From: Polytrichum commune | Lineage: Eukaryota; Streptophyta; Polytrichopsida; Polytrichales; Polytrichaceae | Length of the DNA stretch: 60,000 nucleotides | Direction of reading: 5' to 3' | Assembly (NCBI GenBank): GCA_950295325.1 | Contig: OX485805.1 | Span: forward strand, 12,870,501-12,930,500 | In this document: one piece after another, positions 10,735 to 22,000 of the stretch | Layout of the letters: each line of letters opens with the position of its first letter | Numbering within the stretch: position 1 is the stretch's first letter | The notes under the pieces: model-generated | Databases searched by the model: none | The model's input: the letters and a program-made list of their open reading frames with translations, nothing else | What the model was told of the DNA's origin: nothing | Made by a program: the position numbers and the translations under genes

Positions 10735-10893
10735 GGAGGCCAGTAGTTAGGAGGTTGTCTGATCCACTCTCACCACATGGACCTTTACAGGTTTTGCAGA
10801 ATTTTTTGTCATTTGTATGGTTGTTTGGTGTATTCTACATGATTTTCATTTGTATATTGAATGTATAGTACTTACATGTTGTTTTATTCATGG
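10735..10893 (+). repeat. Degenerate duplication of the tRNA-Phe 3' end and its flank
   Basis: GATCCACTCTCACCACA at 10761 copies the 3' end of tRNA-Phe (GATCCACGCTCACCGCA). The downstream flank is copied as well: GCATGGTTATCTGGTGTA at 10655 matches GTATGGTTGTTTGGTGTA at about 10816, and the following AGTACTT blocks match. The spacing is about 156 bp. The 5' part of the tRNA is eroded, so this is a pseudogene fragment. Confidence 0.75.
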
Positions 10894-13800
10894 AGAGTGG
10901 AGGGTTGTTGAGAGTTTGTTGATGTAATAAACTATGGTTTTGTGGCTCTGAAGGGTTTTTGGATCAAGCAAGCAGCGAGAACTTGGAACTGCATATGTGC
11001 TCAGGTAACACAACAAGTGACCTAGAAATGTGTTTTTTAGTTGTTGTAGTCTGCATGAATATCTGAATGCCAATCCTGCCATGTAGTTGCCATAGTCCTT
11101 CATATCATATTGTCTTGAATCAGGTTATCTTGACAAAAGTGAAGGAGTAGAACACTAAGGCTTGGAGCCTCTACAATTTGCTATCCTTGGAGCCTGCTGT
11201 TTACTTGATTTTTGTGATGCGCCCTCTACTCATATGTGCATGTCTCAAAAAGAACCTAATGTCTGGCCCTAATGTCGATACTTTCAAGTCCACAATAATT
11301 AATCATTGGGGATTGGATTGGCTTGAGAATTGTCTCATCCAGTTGGCCATTGAGAATTTCAAAGATTATCATTTCAAGTTTCAAAGTAGAGATACAACAG
11401 CTGTAAGAGTCCAAAGGTGGAGATTCTCCTACTCTTGAAATGATCAGAGGCCCTCGTACTTGCAATACCATTTTACCCACTGTTGGGTTTATTGGCTCTG
11501 TCTGTAGGACAGAGACTATGCATCAACTTCTTCGTTTCAAGAGCAAATTTCCTAACCACTTTGTGTTCACACTTGGACGTTACTTGTTCTTGTTATTTTT
11601 GGTCCACTTTATTTAATGTGGATGTTAACTATATAAATGCTCCCTAAAATGCATTGAAAGAAATCTAGTTAACTATAGTTATTTCGGCATTTCTTGATTA
11701 TTTATTTTAAAAATTTTGGGTGATAAATGAGTAGCTTCAATCCTTGACCCGTATTTGAGAAGAAGGTGCACAAAATCCAAGAAAGGTTTGGTATAGTGAA
11801 TAGCCATGGATTGGCATGAGCAAAGTAATCAACTACAATTGTAGTCTTTCATAGCAAAGGACAAAGCCTCACGGTTCTACCGTTTTCTTGTTTATTTAAA
11901 ACTTTTGAATCTAGCAATAAATAATATATATGCTCAGCTCTTAAAGTGACAAGTTTTGGGTATACGTAATCTAAAGCTTAACTTAAGTGTGGCTTAACTG
12001 CACATGTCCATGTGTTGCATGCAATATGATGGTGGTACCAAGGCTTGAGTATTCCAAATTAATTCAATTCAGAAACCTTTGAAGAGTTGGAACACAAGAT
12101 CATATAAGCAATCCAGCACCAGAGACTGATAGAGTGCCTTTTGGTAATTTATCTAAAATTAAGGAAACACCTGCAACCGAAAATGAAGTGCTCCCACACA
12201 CATCTGGTTTTGAAGTGATGATTCCATTTCCAAAAGTCGCTTGAATTCATCAGAAATTTGTGATTTGAGAGCTTGAGGTTTGCAACACCAGGCAATCCAT
12301 GTACATGGCATTGCTAATGTTCGTTTCTTGAGCTTCAGTTGCAAGAAGAGATAAGCATTACTAAGCCTCATGCTACCTCACCCATTCTAAATATTAAAAA
12401 ATACGATGTTCATGGTCATAGGGGGGACCTTGCTGCAGCACTCAGTTTGAAGCCATTGTTTTTTGAGAATGACAACATGTTTATAACAATAATAACTCTG
12501 GTAAACCAAGATTCTCTCACCTTGACATATCCACCAAATATCAATACTTGAGTGGTATTACAAATTTGATACCCACAGGTAGGTTTTTGATACCCACGGG
12601 TAGGTTTATTATACCATTATCGATGTTGATTATGGAGACTGTGCATTCACCTGTATACCAAACCAATGATGGTACGTACCCTAAAGCTTAGCTCAGGTGA
12701 GGCTTAACTGCACATGTCCATGCATTGCATGGGAAATGATGGTGCCACCAACGCTGGGCGTTTGCAAACTGGAACCTCAAGGCAATTTTTCTCCTGCACA
12801 CTTGTGTTGCAACATTCTCCATGGACTTCAAGAAGCCTGCAAGTGTTTCTGGATCAAGTTTTCTCCCTGGGGTAAAGACTCTCCCCTTTAATTAGAACAA
12901 TTGTTTCTGAATCTCTTCTAATACATATCTAATGATGGATGATTTGCTATTTCGCAAAGGAGGAGCCAGTAAAATGCTTGAAAAGAGGGTGTTAAGAGGA
13001 ATCCATTGAAACCAGTTTGTGTCTGAATTAGCACTTGCAAATGTTGACATACTTAGAACTGATTAGAAGCAACAATTCTATAGCTGGGGTCATCATTCAA
13101 ATCTCCTAGGTATTGTTTTTCACTTTTAAGAAAACATACAATTTTGAAATTGCTTATTATATTTTTCCCTAAGAATGTTCCAAACCATGTTTTAAAAGAT
13201 GCCAATCCTTGCAAGTGGTACATGTAGTTGCCGTTCAGAGAGTTCAAATCTTGAGTAAGTTAATAGTGAAAAACATGAAGCATAAGATGACTTCTAGTCC
13301 TACCTTAGATACACAGACTAAGCTCCACCATGCCAGGTATGTTCTATGCTCCATTGGTGTGCCTTGCACTTTAAAACAAAGCAGAAAGAAATAATACATT
13401 TGCAATGCAAACTTTGCAACTTAAATCTATGGATGACATTGCAACATAATTTCAACATTCATATTCAACATTCTTACATCACACTTGGATCTTGTTGTTC
13501 GTGAAATTGATACAAGTCTTTAACATACCTACGTTCAAGGCCTTTGACTAGGTTTTGAATTGCAATGTTAGTATACATAACCTTTAAAGGGAATGATTTA
13601 TTTCTCCCATCAGCAGTTACAATCTTGATTGCATTTGTTTTTCAAATTTGTTTAGGTGGATGTCGGGTGAACCTCGGGTGAATCACATTTCACAATGATA
13701 TATTTGTTCACATTCATGAGGCCACCCAACATAAAGTTAGTAGCCTCGACATACATTATCTACTGTTTTAGCTCGAGAGAAATTAATCCAAGTTATGCTA

Positions 13801-15144
13801 CAAGTGGTTGTGGGCTAGGTTGTTATAGTACAATAAGCTAAGAGTATTTCATTTGCATTGCAAGTATATGAACAATTAAATGCAGGATGTTATGATTGAA
13901 GAATTGACAGTTTCAAGTGGGGAGAGCTCATTCTATTCCCCTGGAAATAATCCTAGTTTGCTACACTTTGATTTTAAAATAAAACTGCACAATAAAAACT
14001 CTTGCTTCAATCTTAGCCTAGGACCTGAGGTTGGATGGGAGGAAGTGTATGCTAATTTGACAAAATTTGGAAAATATTACCCTCAACTTGTAAAAATGGA
14101 ATATGGTGTCTACATACATATTTTTATATGTATGTAGTTTTTTAAGTTGTTTCATAAACTTAAAAAACACCAAACGGTTCCCAATTGTAGGTGTTTCAAG
14201 ACCATACATATAGTTTTCCCAAATTTTAATTAAAAATTTAATGAACTCACTCAAACATGTTAATATTTAAAAAAAATGAAGGATGTGTGTCACATTTTAT
14301 CCAAGTAATTTCATGGAATAGCAATTTTCCTATAATGGTGATCACCACTTTGGCTGTAACTACAATAAAGTGAGTAAACATTCACAGATGGGGCGGTGGA
14401 CTTTGAAGGTTTAGGCTAAGTAATGTTATGTATAAGAAGGCAGATCTAGTGTCACATGCCTAAATAGGATTCTAATGTGAGTGTTCAAAGCTGCAGGGGC
14501 TCTTTTGTACCTGGTTGGAAATGCATCTCAGCTCACATAAAGCGCCAAATTGTTGATCCCAAAATTTGCAACTTCCAGCCGAGGAGGTTTCATGGGGTTT
14601 TCAATGTCAAGTTCAAATCAACCTACGGCTCACTCACAATCAGCAGGCTCAAAAAAAGATCATAGCTAACCAGACTGGGCTGGAAGTGATTGCTTTGCTG
14701 TATTGAGGTGTGCTTGGAAGATGATGCTAGAAAATTACACTTCAATCTTCCAGAGCTCCGAATTATCAGCCCTCCTGGCTGATTCTCAGTTCACACAAGA
14801 ATTCACCCCAAAGCCATCCCGGGGGGCATATTCATAAACGTGCTGAAAAATTCTCGGAAAATTTACAGGTGTATTAACCCTCAGACCTATGAGGTTCTGA
14901 GGTCTTGCTGTCTTATGGTGCTCACTATGGAAAGAAACAGCTCTTCCGAGATCATCTGACCATAGGTGATGCTCTGACCCTCATCACACTGATAAGCTTG
15001 TTATGAATATAAGCCTGAATGGCAATCTTCAGGAAGATCCAAAATAAAGATACAAAGGAGGTGATAAATTTTTCCAGTATGATTCCAAGAGAGCTAACAA
15101 GCTGCTCTTGTGAAGGCCTCCAATAATGCTTGTTGAGGAATAAG
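10894..15144. other. 4.2-kb stretch without an identified gene; possible unrecognised minus-strand exons
   Basis: I could not assign a gene here. Two minus-strand pieces look coding: about 12175-12300, reading SQISDEFKRLLEMESSLQNQ and then a CAG|GT donor, and about 12735-12890, reading RKLDPETLAGFLKSMENVAT. They may be exons of an unrecognised gene or decayed copies. An ~80-bp direct repeat (CTAAAGCTTA...GGCTTAACTGCACATGTCCA) occurs at about 11963-12041 and 12673-12751, exactly 710 bp apart. The rest is AT-rich with no family signature. Confidence 0.35.
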
Positions 15145-18100
15145 TCATAACAGCTTCCGAACCATAACTACATTGTCTCCCCGGACAAACACCTGAACAT
15201 AACAGACAGGTGAAGAGCCAAGGCAAACTTTAAGAAGGTAGAACATGGCACCGTTTGCAAGCAAACCAAGCTACAGTTGGTATTCCTGTTGGGACACCCA
15301 GATAAAGCTTGCAATTCAAGGAATAGGGTGGGAGCAAATGGTTACAAGCAGGGAAAGTTCCTGAAAATAACCTTAAGTCAAAGCTAAATCACACAACAAC
15401 CATATTTTCTCGTTCCACTGACCTGGTTGAGGTGCCGCCGTCGATGTTCAAGTTTTGGAAATAATTTCAATTCCTTCAATGACTCAGTGAGGCCTTCCAT
15501 TGTGGTTGGAGATGGTTGTTTGTTTTCATGGCCCAGATCATCTCTTACATCCTCCACCAAAAGGGCTTCAATTTTATTCCCTTCTTGCTGTGGGATGTGC
15601 ACCCGACCACGCTTGCGAACAAGGCGAGGCACTCGGCGCAGCACTGGAATCAACAATGGAAAAGTAGAATGTAAAAAAATGTCAGCCCAGGTCCAACACT
15701 ACTGAGGTCCTTACCACAAGAAAGTAACTTTCCCACTAAATAGACCAAGACTTCAATAGTAAATCTTAAGAACTTGCAGACTGAAAATTAGTCTCTTTCT
15801 GATATCACAATATGACTTTGATAAAATATATCATGATGGCATTGCAGTCTTGCAATGAGTAGACCTCAGTTGCCTGAGTTTTGAGCCCAGATAAAACCAT
15901 AATCTAAGATAAAATATGTGCCCAGCTTTCTAACTCTAAATTTACAACCCTCTTATTGATCAGGAAGTAGCTAATTACATTAGAAATGCACTTGTCGCCC
16001 AATGTTGAGGCTCCTTCAACTATTCTAGTAACTGCTAAGTGACAATAACCTGTCAGAAACCCTTCCAGGACTCTGTTTATGACACTATCAGCACACTAAA
16101 CCAGAGTATTCCTATAAACTGAAGACATGGATCTAATACAAAGTGCAGAAATTCATGTACTGAACAAAGAAACAAACAAACATAACATGTGTGTAAAGTA
16201 ATGCCTACTCAGTACAGTGCAACAATTTACTATAGGGTGAACAATCAAGGGGTGACTTTACCTGTATACTGCTCGTCGACATCATTCAAGACCTGCAAAA
16301 GTAGATTTGATATGCTTACTAAATGACAATCATGGTAGGATGCATGTGCAGAAACTAATTTAAGGATCACATTACAAAAGACAACCTATCAATAAAAGGA
16401 AGCTCACTACTTTGACATTTCAGCCAGTTCATAGAGATGTCCTCTGTTGCTCCTCAGAACAATGGACAAGAAAGTGACCATGGAATCAAATTTGACCAGA
16501 AAGGTAATGTGACCTTTTCTGTGGAGCTTGCCCTGGTGATACTTGGTTACATTGCACTGGACTACCCAGGAGTTTACCTTCTTACAGAAGATGGAAATAC
16601 CATGTTAAAATGTTTGTCCAAGGCCCGGATAAATCCCACCATGGTGCCTCGGATGCCATGTGTGTGCCGTGTCCACACTTGCACGCGTATTTTTTGTTCA
16701 TAGCAATTTACTAGCAGTCCTAATGGACCTTGCTTCAACTTATCTGCAACATAGTAGCATCTCTTGGAGGTGAGGAGGATTCAGCATATAGCAACAACAA
16801 ACTAGCGGCATTCCAAAAAAAATGTCATTACACCTATGTATAGTTTATATAAAGATTTTTCATGAATGACCCACCTGCTATAGTATCAAGGATCTTGGCC
16901 TGACGTGCACGCTCAGCTGCCTTCTCTAATAACAAGGATGTGCGGGCCTGCAACCATCCCATGCTTACTTTTCAGTAACTTTGCTTACTCTTTCAATAAT
17001 TTTGGTTAAAGACCCACAACGTAGTCCAAATATCAATATAAGAATGTCCCAAGGAGATATTTCAATAGCTGACAAAAGAAAACCTATGCATAATTCAGTC
17101 CCTCAACAAAATTCTTGAAGTATTCCATGTCAAATCCAACATGTAAAAGCAAAATATGTGAGCAGCAGCTCTAAATTCAAATATGATCATGTGTAAGTAG
17201 TTGAGACCTTAGCTCTTTGCTGTGCAGCAATGGACTCTTGGGATCGAGGTTCTCTCACTGGAACATTAGCAAGAGACTCTGGAAGCTCCTGCACAAATGA
17301 CAATCAAGGCGTACGTGGTCCATTGAATATGCATTTCCTCTTAAGATCATGTCAATATTAAATTCTGGGATGACTCCTGTATGTACATAGGTTAATATAT
17401 TTGGTACAGAAATGGGGGCATGTCCAAGAACCCACCTAACTCTTTCTGAAGGAGCCAAAGATGCAGAAGAATTTGTAAGATGTTTAATTGAACTTGGCGA
17501 TGCAGATATGAACAATCGAGAGAAGAAAAAAAATTTAAAAATTGAGAGAGACTTACTGTAGGCAGAATCCGCCGACACTTGTGGAGATTATCAAGTGGCC
17601 GTACACGAGGGTTTGGAGGTAGCAGTCCTTCAGTTCTTAAGGCTTCCAATGCATCAAACTCTGGCTGCAATTCAAAGCCATGAAATTCATCAGCAACGTC
17701 TCCCCAATGCTGGGTAAACTAACCCAGAACTTTCATTACCTACTTATTCCGCAAAACTGTTCAATATCAGAACCAATAATCTATGTACTTAGCCTAAACC
17801 AAACCCATTCATAACAGTATCAGACCTCTCACCATGCCTGAGGACATCCATCAACTATCCTTGAGAGTAAAATTCAAAACTATGCAAAAAGAAGGCCGAA
17901 CAGTCATTGATTGCACTACAAAATGCATATCCGTATGGCAGTGTTAGCAAAACCGTCCCTTCCATCAATGCACAGAGAAAACCTCACGTAATCACGGTTA
18001 TAGCATTCATCGCTTAAAATGAACCCACAAGTGCAACACATCGTTGGAATCAGAGTGCATTGGGCTATTTAATACCAAAACCATTAAATCTATGCATAAG

Positions 18101-18859
18101 GTCAACCAGTCCATTCATAACAGTTTAGACTAATGTTGGTCTGCTATATAGGTGAATGCATGGTATAAACAATCAACATCAATAACGGTATTAAGGAACC
18201 TAACCACGGGTACCAAAATCGTAATATCAGTCAAATATTGATATTTGGTGTGTATGTCAAGTTGAGAGAAGCTGTGTGTACCCCGTGTTATTGTTTGGGT
18301 CAATACCATTCGTCAGTGATACTAGGACGATTTTACTTAGGTATGAAGGTTCTTGCATTGTATATAGATCCTACTGGTATCAAAAACAAAAAATACCATC
18401 AATTACCCATACCCTACTGGCATCAAAAACAGCGAAATCCTCATTATAGATATCCGAATGGTGTCAAAAAAAATGATACCAGACCAAAACTGGTTTGTTT
18501 CTCTTTTTCTCATGCTTGAGGATATCCATCAGCTTTCCTTAAGAGTAGAATTCATAACTATGCAAAAAGAAGGCCGAGCCAGTGATCGATTGCACTACAA
18601 ATTGCATGGTCGTATGGCAGCGTTAGCCAAACCGTCCGTACCATCAATGCCTGAAGAAAACCTCACTGATGATGGCAATAATATTACTCACTTGCCTTTC
18701 AAAGTCCCATAAGCCTTTTGGCTTTCCGGACTTTACATCAATTTCATTTCATTTCATGAAAAGAACCCACAAGTGTAACATGTCGTTAGAAACAGAAGGA
18801 ACAAGATAGGAAGAATGGAATACCGAGAGAAAGTCGAGAGAAGGTGGGGTGATCGCCAT
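15145..18859 (-). CDS. LSM11-like Sm-domain protein
   Basis: Eight exons (18824-18859, 17557-17664, 17208-17288, 16875-16947, 16601-16743, 16262-16292, 15423-15643, 15145-15192) join through GT-AG introns into 246 aa. An Sm fold is split in two. The Sm1 half is VWTRHTHGIRGTMVGFIRAL (122-141), then DKHFNM and VLNDVDEQYT (148-157). The Sm2 half is HLNQVFVRGDNVVMV, ending three residues before the stop region (about 228-241). Between them lies a ~70-residue charged linker, far longer than in canonical Sm proteins. The long N-terminal extension (1-118), long linker and C-terminal RGDN-type Sm2 match the layout of animal LSM11, a U7 snRNP subunit for histone mRNA 3' processing. The role in plants is not established. 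It faces the PPR gene head to head. Confidence 0.85.
17838..18790. repeat. Direct duplication inside LSM11-like intron 1
   Basis: About 215 bp at 17838-18050 (GGACATCCATCAACTATCCT, CAAAAAGAAGGCCGA, AACCCACAAGTGCAACA) recur at 18524-18790 with moderate divergence. The segment between holds short repeats such as CTACTGGTATCAAAAACA and CTACTGGCATCAAAAACA at about 18373-18430. There is no coding signal. Confidence 0.7.
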
Positions 18860-18911
18860 CGGCAAAGCTCCATCAGCGTTAAGTTAGTGAAAGCTAGGAC
18901 CTAGAAAGCAT

Positions 18912-18920
18912 TTAGGGTTT
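18912..18920. promoter_or_regulatory. Telo-box in a bidirectional promoter
   Basis: TTAGGGTTT (complement AAACCCTAA) lies 53 bp from the LSM11-like ATG (18859, minus) and 42-123 bp from the two candidate PPR ATGs (18962 or 19043, plus). The whole intergenic interval is about 100-180 bp, so both genes probably share this promoter. Confidence 0.6.
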
Positions 18921-19042
18921 AAGGAATTGGGTGGGAGACAAAGGTCCTCAAAGAGTTCCCAATGAAGCTCCCCATAGAAGAAGAATGGAACGGCTATAGG
19001 ATCGCTACCAGGGTAGTAGCCTATTACCGTGGACCTGGTCCT

Positions 19043-22000
19043 ATGACCGCCAGGCCCCTTCTTGGTGTTTGTGGGGTTTTGCCCTACACTTCTCGGCGCC
19101 ATTGCCTTAGGTCGATTTTTGCTTCAACTGCCGCTCCCGAGGTTCGCCGGCCACATTCCTCATCTGAATCTGCATCTGCCCAAGGTGAGCTCTTGTGTTT
19201 TATTCATCATTTAAGTTAGAAAATGCAATGTGCAAAATGCATACACATTGCATCCAAGGTTGTCGAGGTGGATCGAACTTTTGGTAACTCCGGTGGAAGT
19301 GTTGCAAATGATCGGTGAACGAATGTGGTGTTGTTGTGATCGGGGTTTTTAAGCCCACGGTTTACAGGACGTTTCCGTGTTCTGGGGATGGGGCAGTAGC
19401 AAGGGTCTAGGGTTTAGGGTTTAAGAGGTTTGAGGGGAGAAACCTCGAGGTGAGAAGGGAGAGAGCTGTGTCCAGAATTCGGAAAGTTTTGAATTGGAAG
19501 TTGGTAGAAATCAATTCATGAGATGAAGATTCACTTTGTTGTTATGGGGTTAATTTTGAGGGGTTTATGGCGATGTAAGGGTGCCTTTGTCATTCAAACA
19601 ATGACCACTGTGACTGTAGAAATTGGATGCTGTTCATGTCGTTTAATACATTTGCTTGTTGAAATTTAGGGTTTAATGAAATTGTTTTGAAATTTCTGAA
19701 GTAAGAAGCGGTCCCATATACAGAGGATTGTCTGCATTTGTGATCCTTTTCATAAGATCCGAGAGCAATGGCGAAGAGCATTTGCAGGAACTTGGTAGCT
19801 TGGAATTGTTGGTCCTCTTGGAAAGACAACCCAACTCAATGTTTGACCGTGGCACCATTTCATTTTAGCGTGTGAGCTGTAACGATTGGGATTTCACTAT
19901 CTGGTTCAGGAAGTGTAGGTACTAGATTCTCATGGTTGAAGGCTGCGTTTAAGGTGTCCAGCAGTTTCACATTCGAGGGGTTAAGGAGTAGGGTTTAAGG
20001 TATGTATTGTGTGTGATCATTGACAACTATACTACACCAAATTTAACGCCACACTTCAGTGTAGTTGCCACCCAGTGATTGTATGATGATTAACATGTAT
20101 CGATGATGAATAATGTAGGCCATACTAAATCAGATGTTTCGTGGAGTGCACCTAGGGTTATTAACAGCACACTTGAACATCATTTAATTTAAGTCTATAG
20201 ATGTATTGTTCATCTTGATTGATGCTCTCAAGTGCACTTGTTCTTTAGCAGCATGACTCAGGATGTCCTCGACCTGGCAAGGAGTAACACAGGTTTAATG
20301 GTCAGCTAGGGATTCATCTGACTGTGCTGTTAATAAACAAGAATGTCTTTGTCTGCAATGTATTCGCTGACATCTGTCATCAGCATGTGTGGTTGCAGAT
20401 AAGCATCTCATAAGGGCAATGTCAAAAATTTGGAGAGCAGCAAGAGCTGCTTGCTTGCAGCAGCGGTGAGTCTACTTTGCTCAACTCTTGCCCTTGTTTT
20501 TGTTTTTAAATAGCTTATCTGTATTATGAGTGAACTTAAGGATTTTTATGCTTGGTCTGACAAATATGTTCAAGGGTAGATATCCTAGAGGTTGTTGCAG
20601 ATCTCTGACCTGCAAACTTTGTATCTCAGGGCCATTTTACACTATGGCAGGGGCTGTGACCATGAAATTGTGGGGGTCATTAAAACTCGTCTGAAGGCTG
20701 TACCATGGAAAATTGAATATGAATTTCGTGTGGTCACAGCCTTCGACTGTAGTGTAAAGACATATGGGACCAGGATCTCAACCTCACTATCATCCTACTC
20801 ACTATCAATCAATCAAGGGGATTTTGAAGTGTCATGGTCTCCCAGTTTTGTATTAGTCCCACCTCTTTGGAATAGACTTGGCACAAAATTTGGTAAACCA
20901 TGAAACTTTATCCATTGCATGGTATGTAGGACTCTATGTACTTTTCTCATCCATTCAAATCTTCTTGGTCCCTGAGGCCTCAAGCTCTAGTTTAAAGTGA
21001 AGTGGATGGTCTTGACAATTTCCATCAAGGTCTAGTGTAAAGTGCCTCTCAGATATGGCAGGCAATAAGGCCAGAGTCTGCTCAATCTATCTTCAACGAA
21101 GATAGACATTAGACATTAGAGTTAACTCAATGGGACTTTTTGTCAGGAGTTGGTCCCCTGTGACTTCCCATTTTTTTTTTTGCATACAAAATCAATATTT
21201 TCTTACCGCTTGTGGTGCATGTTTGGGGGCAGTGTTTGGAATTTGAATGAAGAGCAAACTATGTTGGTATATTGAGGGCTAAACTCGTTTTAGCACCTCT
21301 TGCATGTCAAAATGATTTTGACCCTTAATGTACAGGTGTAGAATGTTCTTCATTCAAAACTCCACACGAACTTTGAGTATGCACCAAAAAAGTTCTGAAC
21401 ATGGAATGTGTTGTTTGCGAAACAACCAAAAGCCCTGTTGAGTTAGAAGATAACTCCATTCTCACAGCTTTTTCCCAATTCTTTTGCAGATGCAGACAAG
21501 GCTGGAAGGACAAGGCTCCTTACCAACGAGCTTTAACAGGAGAGCAACCACAAACAGTTAATAACACTGGGTTGCCAATAACTGAAAGAGTTACAAGCTC
21601 GTCATCGATCCAGAGGCAATATGGCCATGGGCTGTGGGTCCGTGAGCAACTTTTCATCCGATCATTTTCTTCTGAAGTTGTGTCAGACTTGGGAGCACAT
21701 GAAGGAAAAGCACAGGAGGCATCTTTTGTTGAAACTGAAGCAGATGCTGATGTAGATGACCTTGATAGTACACTGCAAGGCACTGGATTAGAGAAGCCGG
21801 GCTGGGACCAGGAGAGGAGTAAAAGCCAGCAAGCGTTATGGAGTAAGATAGAAGTAATGAGACAGAGTCCACAAAGGTCGGTGGTACCCCACATTACCCA
21901 ATGGTTGGCAGAGGGATATGCTCTTGATAAGCGTGTCTTAGTGACAATCTTGATTCGTCTGAGGCGACGGGCTCGTTACAAACAAGCTATGGAGGTCTGT

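Noticed and set aside
16437-16703. Plus-strand open frame of 88 codons with protein-like composition
   Set aside because: It is antisense to the Sm1-encoding exon (16601-16743) of the LSM11-like gene, whose minus-strand reading joins in frame and matches a known fold.
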